DNA of 64,000 bases from the NCBI GenBank assembly GCA_963726365.1, contig CAVSCI010000003.1, positions 62,001 through 126,000 on the forward strand, given 5' to 3'. This document shows positions 16,213 to 26,736 of this stretch, piece by piece (position 1 is the first letter of the stretch; the number at the start of each line of letters is the position of its first letter). The notes beneath the pieces are model-generated. The model did not search any database, was not told the origin of the DNA, and saw only the letters and a list, made by a program, of their open reading frames with translations. Position numbers and translations under genes: made by a program. This DNA comes from JAABQG01 sp963726365 (GTDB lineage Bacteria; Pseudomonadota; Gammaproteobacteria; Burkholderiales; Burkholderiaceae_C).

Positions 16213-17113
16213 TTAAACAACCACCCCCCCCACCACCGCTTCCAGCTCGGCCCGCATCCAGCGGTGCGCCGCGTCCACCTGGTGCCGCGCGTGCCACACC
16301 ATGTACATCGGCATGGTCGGGCAGGGCACGGGCGGCCCACGCTGGCCAGGTCGCGCAGCAGGTGCGACTGCAGGCGCCCCGGCACGGTGGCCAGCAGGTC
16401 GCTGCCGCGGATGAAGGGCGGCAGGCCGGCAAAGCCCGGCACCATCACGGCAAAGCGGCGCTGGATGCCCTGCGCGGCCAGGTGGTGGTCCAGGTCCAGC
16501 GCGCGGCGCGGCTCGTACACCACGGTGATGTGCTCGGCGGCCAGGTAGTCGGCGCGGGTGCGCGGGCGGCTCGCGCACGGCGGGGTCGTAGAAGACGCGG
16601 TAGCGGTCTTCGAACAGGCGCTTTTGCAGGATGTCGGCGCCGTCCGGCGGGCGCGGGCTGATGACGAGCTGGCAGTGCTCGCTGCGCAGCATCTCCAGGC
16701 TCGGCACGTCGGACGGGATGACGCGCAGCGCCAGGCCCGGCGCGGCGCGGCGCAGGCGCGCCATCAGGGCGGGCAGCAGCAGGTCGCGCTGGAAGTCGTT
16801 GGCCGCAATGGTGAAGGTGGTCTGCCAGCGTGCCGGGTCGAACTCGCCCGAGCGCGCGAACCGCTCCAGCTCGCCAGCAGCTCGCGCGCCTGCGCCGCCA
16901 GCGCCTCGGCCCGCGCCGTGGCGACGATGCCGCGCCCGGACTTGACGAACAGCGGGTCGCCGGTGATGGCGCGCAGCTTGTCCAGCAGGTGGCTCACCGC
17001 CGACTGGGTGACGCCCAGGCGCTGCGCCGCGCCGGTGATGGTGCCCGCCTCCACCACCGCCACCAGCAGCTGCAGCAGGCGCCGTCCAGGTCCGAATGAT
17101 CGAATTTGCTCAT
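16213..17113 (-). CDS. LysR-family regulator, several frameshifts
   Basis: Joined across shifts near 17079, 16870, 16560 and 16340, the product is about 300 residues. The N-terminal winged helix reads MSKFDHSDLDG, then AGTITGAAQRLGVTQSAVSH and LDKLRAITGDPLFVKSGRGI. The effector domain includes MARLRRAAPGLALRVIPSDV, GFAGLPPFIRGSDLLATVPG and MYMVWHARHQVDAAHRWMRA. It is divergent from ligAB across 87 bases, the standard LysR arrangement, so it most likely activates these genes in response to a ring-cleavage pathway metabolite. All segments are conserved in type, so the shifts look like sequence errors. Confidence 0.82.
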
Positions 17114-17200
17114 GGATCGAATCATGATTGATGTGTTTATCTTTGGCAATGCAGCGCGGGACACTGCAGGCCTGACAACACATCAACACAGGAGACACCC

Positions 17201-17575
17201 ATGAGCCCGACCCCCCGCGCCATCCCCGGCACCACGCCCTTCGACGGCGACCATGGCCCGCAAGGGCTATGCGCTGAACAAGATGTGCTTCTCCTTCAAC
17301 GACGAGGCCAACCGCGACGCGTTCCTGACCGACGAGAGGCCTACATGCGCCAGTACGGCCTGAACGCCCAGCAGGCGCGACGCGATCCGCTCCGCGCAAC
17401 GTGCTGCAGATGCTGGCCGCCGGCGGCAACGCCTACTACCTGGCCAAGTTCGCCGGCATCTTCGGGCTGGACATGCAGGACATCGGCGCCCAGCAGACCG
17501 GCATGACCAAGGACGAGTTCAAGGCCAGGCTGGTCGCCGCAACGAGCAGACCGACCGCGAGCACAGGAGCATCAC
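17201..17575 (+). CDS. ligA: Protocatechuate 4,5-dioxygenase alpha subunit, frameshifted
   Basis: After joining shifts near 17248, 17336 and 17395 the product reads AIPGTTPFDGD, MARKGYALNKMCFSFN, DEANRDAFLTDE, AYMRQYGLNAQQAR and MLQMLAAGGNAYYLAKFAGI. It ends with QQTGMTKDEFKARLVAA. This is the small LigA-type subunit of class II extradiol dioxygenases, usually about 120-140 residues. A ribosome-binding site (CAGGAGAC) precedes the ATG. The stop codon cannot be placed because the frame is uncertain in the last 30 bases before ligB. It acts with LigB to open the protocatechuate (or gallate-like) ring. Confidence 0.82.
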
Positions 17576-18426
17576 ATGGCACAACTCATCGGCGGCCTCG
17601 CCACCTCGCACATTCCCGCCATCGGCGGCGCCATCCACAAGGGCCTGCAGCAGGAGCCGTACTGGAAGCCGTTCTTCGACGGCTTCCCGCCCGTGCAGCG
17701 ACTGGCTGGCCAAGGTCAAGCCCGACGTCGTGGTGGTGTTCTACAACGACCACGGCCTGAACTTCTTCCTCGACAAGATGCCCACCTTCGCCGTCGGCGC
17801 CGCGCCCGAGTACCGCAATGCCGACGAAGGCTGGGGCATCCCCACCGCTGCCGCCGTTCAAGGGCGACCTGGACCTGTCGTGGCACCTCATCAACCGCTG
17901 ATCGAGCGACGAGTTCGACATCGTGACCTGCCAGGAAATGCTGGTGGACCACGCCTTCACGCTGCCGCTCAAGCTGTTCTGGCCCGGCCACGAGGTGGCG
18001 CCGGTGAAGATGGTGCCGATCAACATCAACACCGTGCAGTTCCCGCTGCCCACCGCGCGGCGCTGCTACAAGCTCGGCCAGGCCGTGGGCGAGGCCATCC
18101 GCGTCCTGGGACAGCGACAAGCGCGTGGTGGTGCTCGGCACCGGCGGCCTGTCGCACCAGCTCGAGGGCGAGCGCGCCGGCTTCATCAACAAGCGCTTCG
18201 ACCTGCAGTTCCTCGACAGCATGGAATCCAACCCCGAATGGGCCACGCAGTTCAGCGACCTGGAACTGGTGGAAAAAGCCGGCACCCAGGGCGTGGAACT
18301 GCTGAACTGGCTGGCCATGCGCGGCGCCGTCTCGGCCGGCGGGCGAGCGTGAAGAAGGTGCACGGCAACTACCACATCCCGATCTCCAACACGGCCACCG
18401 GGCTGCTGGCGCTGGAAGCGATTTGA
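17576..18426 (+). CDS. ligB: Protocatechuate 4,5-dioxygenase beta subunit, frameshifted
   Basis: The catalytic subunit (about 283 residues) uses Fe(II) to cleave the aromatic ring. The N-terminus MAQLIGGLATSHIPAIGGAI holds the first iron-ligand histidine. Further blocks are KVKPDVVVVFYNDHGLNFF with the second His, TCQEMLVDHAFTLPLKLFWP, VVVLGTGGLSHQLEGERAGF, FLDSMESNPEWATQFSDLEL and VHGNYHIPISNTATGLLAL. At least six single-base shifts interrupt it (near 17699, 17856, 17899, 17912, 18107 and 18345), but no in-frame stop arises by substitution. The next pathway genes (ligC, ligI, ligJ, ligK) are not here. Confidence 0.85.
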
Positions 18427-18440
18427 AGTGAATTCTGACA

Positions 18441-18489
18441 CTATCAAAAAGATAGCTGGATTCGGACATTCCGTGCTGGGTTGGCCGTG
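18441..18489 (-). repeat. Dispersed 51-bp element, copy 5 (after ligB)
   Basis: On the minus strand the copy contains CACGGCC, ACCCAGCACGGAATGTCC and CCAGCTATCTTTTTGATAG. It begins 15 bases after the ligB stop and can fold into the hairpin CTATCAAAAAGATAG. Confidence 0.7.
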
Positions 18490-18587
18490 TTTTAGTGCGA
18501 TCTGATCGCCTGTCCGGCGGTGACGGGTTTTGTCGACCTGTGTACGTGAAATGTCGCAGCCAGCACCCCAACCGCCGACACAGCGGC

Positions 18588-21172
18588 TTACGAAGCATCA
18601 GCAGAAGGAACCCTTGCTTCAACCGTCGTGCCGACGCCGGGCGCGCTGTCGACATGCAGCGTTCCATTGACCGCGCTGACGCGCTCCTTCATCCCCAGCA
18701 GGCCGAACGATTGCAGCTTGTTCAGGTCGACCGGACTCATTCCGAGACCATCGTCATGGACGGACAACACGATCCTGCCGTCTGGCGCGCGCGAAAGCCC
18801 GATCTGTACCGAGCCTGCGTGGGCGTGTTTGGCGACATTGTTGAGGGCTTCCTGGGCCACGCGGTACAGGCAGGTGGCGACCGCCGGGGACACCCACTCC
18901 CTTTCCACCTTTTCTCCATAGGCTGCCATGGCGCACAGGATGCCCGTGCTCTGCTGAAACTGCTCAGCCAGTACCTCCAACGCGGGCACCAGGCCGAGGT
19001 GCTCCAGGATCTGTGGTCGCAGATCATTGATGATGCGACGCAGCGAGGTGTTGGCGGCATCGGCAAGCTCGCCGATCGTCGCAACCGATTCGGTATGTGC
19101 GTCGTCCGGGTATTCCAGTCGTCGGCAATCCCCTTGGCGTAGACCTTGATCGTTGCCAATAATTGCTGCAGATCGTCATGCAACTCGCGCGCAATGCGGC
19201 GGCGCTCGTTTTCCTGAATGCTGTCCATGGCGGAGATCAGGCGGTGCAGTGCGATCTGCGAGGACTCCAGGTCGGCTTGTGTCAGCTTGATCGCGGTCAC
19301 GTCGCGGGCCGAGACCACTGCGCCAACGATAGCGCCGTCTTTTGCGCGGATCGGCGCGAAACTGTAACTCCCGACCCAGGTGTCTCCACTGTCCTTTCGG
19401 TGCAGCCTGTATTCAACCGCACTGGCGGACTCGCCGCGCAGCGCCCTGCGGATCGTCCGCTGCTCGAGTGGCGCCGGTTCTCCATTGGCGAAGAAAACGT
19501 CGATCAAGGCCGGGTATTCAGCAAGTGCTCTCTCGCATTCCTCCCGGCTCCTGAACCGGTGGAAGGTCGCATACGCGTCATTGAAGCGGGTCAATCGACC
19601 TGTGGCGTCGGCAATGAAGACGGCGTCGCTCATGCTGGAGAGCGCGGCATCCAGCATCGCGTTGCTGGCGCGCAGCGCCTCCTCGATCACCCGGCGCTCG
19701 GTGATGTCGCGCACGATCACGGTAATCAGGCTCTGCCCCCCGAGGCTCAGGCGCGATACGGCTGCACTGGCAGGGAATTCCTCGCCGTCGGCACGCAAGC
19801 CCAGGACATCCAGGCTGAGGTCGCTGTCGTCCTCGCTGGCCCCGTGGTTGCCAAATTTCAGCAGGCCCTGCTGGTGCCCCGCGCGATCACGCAGGGGGAC
19901 CAGCCGCTCCAGCGGCGCGCCGATCAATTGGTCGACAGTGCAGCGGAACATCTTTGCCGCGGCGGGGTTGGCCATCACGATGTTTTGTGCTTCGTTCACG
20001 GTCAGGATCGCGTCGGCTGCAGAGTCAAAGATGCCGCGCAAGCGGGCTTCGCTCCAGTTCAATGCCCGCGACGCCTCCTCCAGGGTGTCCGTGCGCTGCT
20101 TGAGGTTTCGCGCAGTGGCGGCCATCGCCGTGGCGACTTGTTCGGCCTCACGGAAGTAAACCTCTGGTGTCCGTACTGTCTCACCGGACTCCATGGCAAT
20201 TGCCGGCCCCGAGAGTGCCTTCACGGAGCGGGCGATCCTGCCACCCACGAACCACGCCAGCGCGATGCCGGCGCTGAACAAAATCCCTATTCCCACGGCC
20301 AACAGTGAAGCAGTTCGAGGCCAGTCCTTATCGAGGAGCTTGCGAGGAATGGCGATGGCCACGGTCCAATTCGTCAGGGGCGAGCGGCTGAAGACCATGA
20401 AGATCGGGATGCCTTCGCTTGAGACACCGTCAACGGATCCTTCCGAGGTCTCGCGCATGCGCTGGAGCAGTTCAGGAACTCCCGCCTGGCCGACGAACTC
20501 GTCGCCCGCGTGGGTTCTTGCTGTAATGCTGCCCACGCTGTCAAAAGCCGCGGCAGCCCATTTCTCCGGCAATTTCTGATCGACCAGAATCTGGTTGATC
20601 TGCTGAGGGATGATGCCGACTCCCAGGGCGTACACGACCTTGCCGCCTGAGCGCACGGGCACATAGAGGGCAACCGTGGGTTTGTTCGTGACCTTGCTGA
20701 TCACCAGGTCGGAAACAAAAGGCTGTCCGCTGGCGACAAGCTGGACGATTTGTGCGTGAACGGGACTCATCGGCAACGCCGCACCAAAGGGCAGCCGAGT
20801 GTTGACGATCTGCTGCCCGGTCGGGTCACTCAGAACCACATGGGTGCCGATGTTTGCGCCTCGCATCAGCGCACCGGCACGACGATGAAAGCCGGCGAAG
20901 TCCCCGGACTGCAGTTCGCTGGAGGTCGCCAGGGTCTCGGCGACCGCCTGCAATTTGAGCAATTGGCCATCCACCGCCTGGACCAGTGCACGGGTGGTCT
21001 GCAGTGTGTCTTTCTCGAACTCTGCGCGATGGGCCCCGTAATGGTCCGCAAACAGGACCATGGTGCCGATCACGCCCGGCAGCAGCGTGGCCAGGACCAG
21101 CCAGGCGAGCAAAGCCCTGACAGACCAGCGCGTTGCGGTCCGAGAGATTGGTTTCATTGGATCATCGACCAT
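18588..21172 (-). CDS. Membrane PAS-domain sensor histidine kinase of the HisKA_3 (NarX-like) class, one frameshift
   Basis: The product of about 860 residues has a TM helix near residues 20-42 (LLAWLVLATLLPGVIGTMVL), a periplasmic Cache-like sensor to about residue 280, a second TM (LLAVGIGILFSAGIALAWFV) and two PAS domains (NWSEARLRGIFDSAADAILT; LDAALSSMSDAVFIADATGR). The HisKA_3 phosphoacceptor is in RRRIARELHDDLQQLLATIK. The frame shifts near 19105 and the ATPase domain follows in another frame: YRVAQEALNNVAKHAHA, DDGLGM and SFGLLGMKERV. No response regulator gene is adjacent, so it is an orphan here. The signal is unknown. Confidence 0.85.
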
Positions 21173-21495
21173 GGGACCCGGTGGATCTTTGATGCTGCGC
21201 GAACCTTGCCAGATGCCGTCGCATACCGCAAGACTTCATAGTCTATCCCTGCCACGCTACATTGCCCATGGAAGACAGCTCTTGATCCTTGCAGCGATTG
21301 GCCTAGAAGACTGGGGCAAACCTTAAGCCACAAGTTTGCCTGGCCAATCGCACTGAGTGCGCCAGCCCACAGACGATTCGCAATTGATGGCGGAAAATGA
21401 TTCAATGGTCTCGGAAAGTTAGCGACAGGTGACAAGCATCAAAGTCTTTACGCTGGGAACATCCGGTCTCCGATAGTCCAACTGAAAGGTGGAAA
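21173..21495 (+). other. Intergenic region between the kinase and the Gln/Pro-rich protein
   Basis: This 323-bp divergent region must hold the promoters of both genes. I see a ribosome-binding site (GAAAGGTGG) before 21496 but no operator or RNA structure that I can support. Confidence 0.4.
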
Positions 21496-22449
21496 ATGCG
21501 CTACATCCCTCTTGTTTTCTGTGTGCTTCTTGGGTCGGTCACTGCGGCCACGGCTCAGGTGAGCGTCGGTATCGGTATCGGGCTTCCCGGCGTGAGCATC
21601 GGGATCAATTTGCCGGCGTACCCGCAATTGGTGCAGGTGCCAGGCTACCCGGTCTACTACGCACCGCAACTGAACTCCAACTTCTTCTTCTACGATGGCA
21701 TGTACTGGGTCTACCAGCGCGACAGCTGGTACGCGAGTTCCTGGTACAACGGGCCTTGGGGCATGGTGAGCCCTGAGGTTGTCCCACTGTACGTCCTGCG
21801 GGTCCCGGTGCGCTACTACCGGACGCCTCCGGCGTACTTCCAGGGTTGGCGCCCGGATGCGCCGCCTCGCTGGGGTGAGCACTGGGGGCGTGGCTGGGAG
21901 CAGCAGCGAGGCGGATGGGACAAATGGAACCGCAGTTCCGCGCCCGCGCCCGCGCCACTGCCTGTTTACCAGCGGCAGTACTCAGGGGATCGCTATCCCC
22001 AAGGGCAGCAACAGCAACAGATTCACAACCAGAATTACCGTTATCAGCCACGTGACGCCGTAGTGCGGCAGCAGTATCAGGAGCAGGAACGGCAAAGGGC
22101 CCCCGCGCCTTCTCAGCGGGGCGAGCAGGGCTACCAGGGCCAGCAAGGCGGTCCAGTCGTCCCACGCACTCAGCCGCCGCAAAGAGGGGTCGAAGAGGTG
22201 CAGAGGCCAGTCCCAACGCAAGCCCCATCTCAGACCAGAGGGCAGACCGTACAGGATCAGAGGGAAAAACAGCAGCCGCCGCCGCCGCAGCAACAGGGTG
22301 CGGGCCAGCGTGAGCAACAGACACCGAGGTCAGGCCAGGACAATGCGCCGGCAGGCAAGGGCGCGTCCCAAGAGCCAAGGCAAGGGCAACAAGGGAAAGG
22401 ACAGGGCCAGGGACGTGGGAAAGATGACGAACGAGGCCAGGGCCGGTAG
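21496..22449 (+). CDS. Secreted Gln/Pro/Gly-rich protein
   Basis: The 317-residue product has a signal peptide ending in TAATAQ. The first mature part is aromatic-rich (NLPAYPQLVQVPGYPVYYAP, FFFYDGMYWVYQRDSWYASS, WRPDAPPRWGEHWGRGWEQQ), as in many small envelope proteins of Burkholderiales. From about residue 165 it turns into a low-complexity Gln/Pro/Arg/Gly tail (repeated QQ, QGQQ and GQGQ), probably disordered. No catalytic motif is seen. It is transcribed alone. I do not know a function; a cell-envelope or surface role is suggested by export and composition only. Confidence 0.75.
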   Translation: MRYIPLVFCVLLGSVTAATAQVSVGIGIGLPGVSIGINLPAYPQLVQVPGYPVYYAPQLNSNFFFYDGMYWVYQRDSWYASSWYNGPWGMVSPEVVPLYVLRVPVRYYRTPPAYFQGWRPDAPPRWGEHWGRGWEQQRGGWDKWNRSSAPAPAPLPVYQRQYSGDRYPQGQQQQQIHNQNYRYQPRDAVVRQQYQEQERQRAPAPSQRGEQGYQGQQGGPVVPRTQPPQRGVEEVQRPVPTQAPSQTRGQTVQDQREKQQPPPPQQQGAGQREQQTPRSGQDNAPAGKGASQEPRQGQQGKGQGQGRGKDDERGQGR

Positions 22450-22773
22450 AGAATGGTTTGCCCTCCGGGGTTTTGCATAGCCGCCTGCTTTGCAGGTGGC
22501 ATTTCGGCGACTCAACGCCTGACGACGTGGGGGGCGCTGGCCGAGGAAGCCAAAGAAATTCCTTTGCCGCATGCTGGCCGCGTCCAGTGATGGGGTGGCG
22601 CGTGGTCGGTTCTTGCCGATCCCTCTGACTCTGATTTACTGACCCAGGGCAGCAGCCGGTTTTCGCTGCAAACGCGCGTGTCAAGGTAAACCAGGCAAGG
22701 CCGGCTTGCCAGGGAGTCTGGCCGTAGCCGGTGATCGGTGGCGCCGCGTACTGAACTCCGGGAGAATCGCGTA
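22450..22773 (+). other. Intergenic region with a small hairpin
   Basis: This 324-bp gap holds the imperfect hairpin GCCGCCTGC / GCAGGTGGC at 22480-22500. It has no T run, so it is at best a weak terminator. A purine-rich site (GGGAGAA) at 22760 serves the next gene. Nothing else is recognised. Confidence 0.4.
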
Positions 22774-24022
22774 ATGGACACGATTCAAGCTGCCAACACC
22801 CCGCATCCCCGCTCCCCTTCGTCGTCTCCGCAAGGCGCGGCCCTGCCCCTTGCCGGCCTGCGCGTGGTCGAATTCACCCACATGGTCATGGGCCCCACCT
22901 GCGGCATGGTGCTGGCCGACATGGGGGCCGAGGTCATCAAGGTCGAGCCGATCGAGGGCGACCGCACGCGCCACCTGCTGGGCGCGGGCGCGGGTTTCTT
23001 CCCGATGTTCAACCGCAACAAGAAGAGCATCGCGATCGACCTGCACAAGCCCGCAGGCGCCGAAGTGGCCCGCAAGCTGGCCGCCACGGCCGACGTGGTG
23101 GCCGAGAACTTCAAGCCCGGCACCATGAAGAAATACGGGCTGGACTACGCGGCGCTGTCAAAGGTCAATCCGCGCGTGATCTATGTGAGTCACAAAGGCT
23201 TCCTGCCCGGCCCGTACGAGCACCGCGTGGCGCTGGACGAGGTGGTGCAGATGATGGGTGGCCTGGCCTACATGACCGGGCGCTCCGGCGACCCGCTGCG
23301 CGCGGGCACCAGCGTGAACGACATCATGGGCGGCATGTTCGGCGCCATCGGCGCACTGGGGGCGCTGATCCAGCGCGGCATCACCGGCCGCGGCCAGGAG
23401 GTGCAAAGCGCACTGTTCGAGAACAACGTGTTCCTGGTCGGCCAGCACATGATGCAGTACGCCATCACCGGCAAGCCCGCCGCGCCAATGCCGGAGCGCA
23501 TCTCGGCCTGGGCGGTGTACGACGTGTTCACCGTGAAGGACGGCGAGCAGATCTTCCTGGCGGCGGTGAGCGACGCGCAGTGGGCCACATTCTGCGATGC
23601 GCTGGGCTTTGCCGACCTCAAGGCCGACCCGCGCTACGCCACCAACAACGAACGCGTCACGCTGCGCCCAGCGCTGATGCCTATCCTGCGCGAGCGCCTG
23701 GCCCGGCACAGTGCGGCCGAGCTGGCGCGACTTGTTCGAGCGCGTGGGCCTGCCGTTTGCGCCGATCCGCAAGCCCGAGGAACTGTTCGACGACGAGCAC
23801 CTGCTGGCCACCGGCGGCCTGGCTGAGATCACATTGCCCGACGGCGCGCGCGCTGGCGAGACCGCGCGCACCACGCTGTTCCCGTTCACCATGGACGGCC
23901 AGCGCCTGGGCGTGCGCCTGCAGCCACCGACTCTGGGTGAGCATACGCAGGAGTTGCTGGTCGAACTGGGCTACGACGCTGAGGAGATCGAGGCCTTGTT
24001 CTCCTGCGGCGCAGCATACTGA
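22774..24022 (+). CDS. CaiB/BaiF family CoA-transferase (class III), frameshifted
   Basis: The product of about 416 residues moves CoA between carboxylic acids. Marks are LAGLRVVEFTHMVMGPTCGM, LADMGAEVIKVEPIEGDRTR, FNRNKKSIAIDLHKPAG, VVAENFKPGTMKKYGLDY and VQSALFENNVFLVGQHM. The nucleophile Asp of the family is expected within ALDEVVQMMGG. The frame changes near 23728 and continues as LFERVGLPFAPIRKPEELFD to the stop at 24022. The start at 22774 follows a GGGAGAA site. It is convergent with the AraC regulator and not part of a visible pathway, so the CoA donor and acceptor cannot be named. Confidence 0.85.
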
Positions 24023-24109
24023 TTTAATAGCAACAAACGTCGATTTGACAATGGAGAAGTGCCAGTTACCATCGGAAAATGGTACCTGGAGGCCGCCAAT
24101 GCCCGAACC

Positions 24110-25156
24110 TCAGGACGACGATGTCGATGCCAGCTTTCGCCACGCCGCCGGCGGCAGGCCTTCCCACTTTGAAAAGGCCCGGGTGAAGGCGCTGGCGCTG
24201 GTATAGCCCAGTTCGCTGGCAACGCTCTCGATGCTGTTGCCGGTGTCGCGCAGCAGCTCGCAGGCGATCTCGCGGCGAGCCTGGCCCTCAAGGGCCCGAA
24301 AACTTGTGCCACACAGCTCCAGCCGCCGATTCAGGGTGCGCCGGTGCATCGCAAATCGGTCTGCCAAGGCGTCAAGGGAGCTGTTGCCCGCGCGGACCTG
24401 ATCCAGTACCGACTGAAACGCCTTGTCCTGGAAGTCGAGGTGCAAACCACGGATGCTTTCGTCAACGCGGTCCAGCAGGTACCTCCGCAGCAGCGGGTCA
24501 GCCTGCAACACGGGTGAATCGAGCCAGTCGGCGCTGAAGACAAGGGCATTTTGTTCCGCACCAAACGACAGTGGCGCCTGGAACGTTATTTGATACGGGC
24601 GAACATCTTCCGGCTTGGGATGGCGCAGATCCACCCGCAGCAATTTGCGCTCGCGGCCGCACAAGGCCAGCAAGGTGTTGCGCAGCAGCGCCAGGGCGCC
24701 GTCCGTGACTTCGGCCGCGCCGGTGAACGATGGCTTGATGATTTCGAAGCGCAGCGTGGCCGTTCCCGCCGTCACCGACAGACTCACGGTCGAGCCCCGG
24801 TCGTGCAGACCGATGTGGTGAATCATCTCGCGCAGGGCCGTCCCGGCATCCGGCGCCTGTTGGGCCAGGAACCCGATCAGACCCAAGGAGCCAATCCCGT
24901 TGTGGTGGCCGACCAACAGGCCAAAGTGGGGACATGCCGTCGCATCGGCGCAAGCGGCCACCAAATGGCCCATGAGCCGGAATGGAATCTTTGCCTCCGG
25001 ATCGGCAAGAAACCTCAGGGGCAGGCCGACGCCTTCAAAGACAGGCGCCGGATCGACGCCCAATTCGCGCAACAAGCCAGGGACCACCAGCAAAGGGCTG
25101 ACGCGAATCATCCCCGACTCAGGGGGAAGATGTTCCGCAGACGCCTTGAAGCTCAT
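24110..25156 (-). CDS. AraC-family transcriptional regulator
   Basis: The 348-residue protein has an N-terminal ligand-binding domain of the Arabinose_bd/OruR type (VPGLLRELGVDPAPVFEGVG, IPFRLMGHLVAACADATACP) and a C-terminal double helix-turn-helix (SSLDALADRFAMHRRTLNRR; SIESVASELGYTSASAFTRA, then FSKWEGLPPAAWRK). It is divergent from the eight-gene envelope cluster across 146 bases that contain a 21-bp-spaced direct repeat, so it is the likely activator of that cluster. Its ligand is unknown. Confidence 0.9.
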   Translation of the reverse strand: MSFKASAEHLPPESGMIRVSPLLVVPGLLRELGVDPAPVFEGVGLPLRFLADPEAKIPFRLMGHLVAACADATACPHFGLLVGHHNGIGSLGLIGFLAQQAPDAGTALREMIHHIGLHDRGSTVSLSVTAGTATLRFEIIKPSFTGAAEVTDGALALLRNTLLALCGRERKLLRVDLRHPKPEDVRPYQITFQAPLSFGAEQNALVFSADWLDSPVLQADPLLRRYLLDRVDESIRGLHLDFQDKAFQSVLDQVRAGNSSLDALADRFAMHRRTLNRRLELCGTSFRALEGQARREIACELLRDTGNSIESVASELGYTSASAFTRAFSKWEGLPPAAWRKLASTSSS

Positions 25157-25182
25157 GGGTATTGACCTGAATCAGAAAGATT

Positions 25183-25209
25183 GTCGCGACGTGTCAAGAA
25201 CTCGTCGCG
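25183..25209 (+). promoter_or_regulatory. Direct repeat, possible AraC-type operator
   Basis: GTCGCG occurs at 25183 and again at 25204, 21 bp (two helical turns) apart, each followed by GTG and AAG in similar places. This is the geometry of AraC-family half-sites and it lies between the regulator and the DUF1254 gene. The match is short. Confidence 0.35.
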
Positions 25210-25302
25210 TGAAGTCTAACGCTGGCGAAACCTGAGGGCTACATTGTTTTCGTTGGTAGGCCGTGCCTGCGTAGCTGGCGTCACTGAACAAACGGAGGGG
25301 TG

Positions 25303-26736
25303 ATGACGAGATGGTGCAACCGATGGGTGGGGCGTTGGGTGTCCCTTCTGTGTCTGGCAATCCCAGGTCTTTTGCCTGTGTCCGCGCGCGCGGCACAGCC
25401 CGATCTTGGCGCCATTGAAGCCGTCCGCATCGCGACCGAGGCCTATATCTACGGCTATCCGCTGGTCACGTTCGACATGGCCCGCAAGCAGCAGACCAAC
25501 GTCACCGTGCCCGACGCCGAGCACGCGCCGATGGGCCAGATGATCCGCATGCGCAGTTACCCGGCCGTGGACAACCACTGCTGCGCCGCGCCCAACGCCG
25601 ACACGCTGTACACCGAAGCCTGGCTCGACGTGTCCAAGGAGCCAGTCGTGTTCAGCATCCCCGACATGGGCGAACGCTATTACATGATGCCGATGCTGAG
25701 TGGCTGGTCCGAGGTGATCAAGGTAGCCGCCAGCACCACCACCGGCAGCAAGGCCCAGGCCTACGCCATCACCGGCCCTGGCTGGAGCGGCACGCTGCCC
25801 AAAGGCGTGACGCAGGTGAAGTCCCCCACGGGCATGGTCTGGATCCTCGGGCGCATCTACAGCACCGGAACCCCCGAGGACTACAAGGCCGTGCACGCGT
25901 TGCAGGACCAGTTCAGTGTGGTTCCGCTTTCCGCCTGGGGCAAGCCCTACACGCCGCCGCCCGGCGTGGTTGACGCTGCCTTTGACATGAAGGCTGCGGT
26001 GCGCAAGCAGGTCAATGCGCTGGACATCGAGGCCTATTTCAGCCGCCTGGCACAGCTGATGAAGACCAACCCGCCGACCGCGCAGGACGCGCCGCTGGTG
26101 GCCCGCATGGCCCGGATCGGTCTGGTGCCGGGCAAGGACTACGACCCGTCCGGCCTCGACGTGATCGATCGGGAAGTTTTGAAAGCGGTGCCCAAGATTG
26201 CGCTGGTCGAAATGGGTATCCACCTCAAGCGGCAAAAGACCACCAACGGCTGGCTGTTTTTCACGAAGGGGGTCGGCAACTTCGGCACCGACTACCTGAC
26301 GCGCGGCATGGCCAACCTGCTCGGCCCGGGCTGGAACCGGCCGCAGGACGCCGTCTATCCGCTGTCGCAAAAAGACGCCAAGGGCGACGCCTACGACGGT
26401 TCGAAAGCCAACTACGTGGTCCGTTTCCCGAAGGGCCAGTTGCCGCCGGCCGATGCCTTCTGGTCCCTGACGATGTACGACAGCGACTTCTTCTTCGTGC
26501 CCAACGCCCTCAACCGCTACGACCTGGCGCAGCGTGACAAGCTGATCGCCAACCCGGATGGCTCCATTGATCTGTACCTGCAGGCGGAATCGCCCGGCAA
26601 GGACAAGGAAGCCAACTGGCTGCCGGCGCCCAAGGGAAAGTTTCAGCTCGTGATGCGCCTGTATGCCCCGCGCAAGACTGCGCCGTCGGTCCTGGACGGT
26701 AGTTGGACGCCGCCGCCGGTGAGGAAATCGCCATGA
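25303..26736 (+). CDS. Exported DUF1254/DUF1214-domain protein
   Basis: The product of about 477 residues has a signal peptide (WVSLLCLAIPGLLPVSARAA). The DUF1254 part shows EAYIYGYPLVTFDMARKQQT and CAAPNADTLYTEAWLDVS; the DUF1214 part shows VYPLSQKDAKGDAYDGSKAN, PPADAFWSLTMYDSDFFFVP and the C-terminal FQLVMRLYAPRK. Such proteins are periplasmic and of unknown function. GTG at 25300 and ATG at 25303 are both possible behind GGAGGGG. It is the first gene of a co-directional set of eight and lies divergent from the AraC regulator, which probably controls it. Confidence 0.88.
   Translation: MTRWCNRWVGRWVSLLCLAIPGLLPVSARAAQPDLGAIEAVRIATEAYIYGYPLVTFDMARKQQTNVTVPDAEHAPMGQMIRMRSYPAVDNHCCAAPNADTLYTEAWLDVSKEPVVFSIPDMGERYYMMPMLSGWSEVIKVAASTTTGSKAQAYAITGPGWSGTLPKGVTQVKSPTGMVWILGRIYSTGTPEDYKAVHALQDQFSVVPLSAWGKPYTPPPGVVDAAFDMKAAVRKQVNALDIEAYFSRLAQLMKTNPPTAQDAPLVARMARIGLVPGKDYDPSGLDVIDREVLKAVPKIALVEMGIHLKRQKTTNGWLFFTKGVGNFGTDYLTRGMANLLGPGWNRPQDAVYPLSQKDAKGDAYDGSKANYVVRFPKGQLPPADAFWSLTMYDSDFFFVPNALNRYDLAQRDKLIANPDGSIDLYLQAESPGKDKEANWLPAPKGKFQLVMRLYAPRKTAPSVLDGSWTPPPVRKSP

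Noticed and set aside
16213..18426. LysR-ligAB as true pseudogenes
   Set aside because: Motifs are intact in every segment and no substitution-type stops are seen; errors in sequence explain the shifts better.
22480..22500. Hairpin as terminator of the Gln/Pro-rich protein gene
   Set aside because: There is no T run after the stem.
24019..24060. Possible twelfth copy of the dispersed element after the CoA-transferase stop
   Set aside because: Only the TTGCTATTAAAT part resembles the family; the TTCCCAGCGTC core is missing and spacing does not fit.
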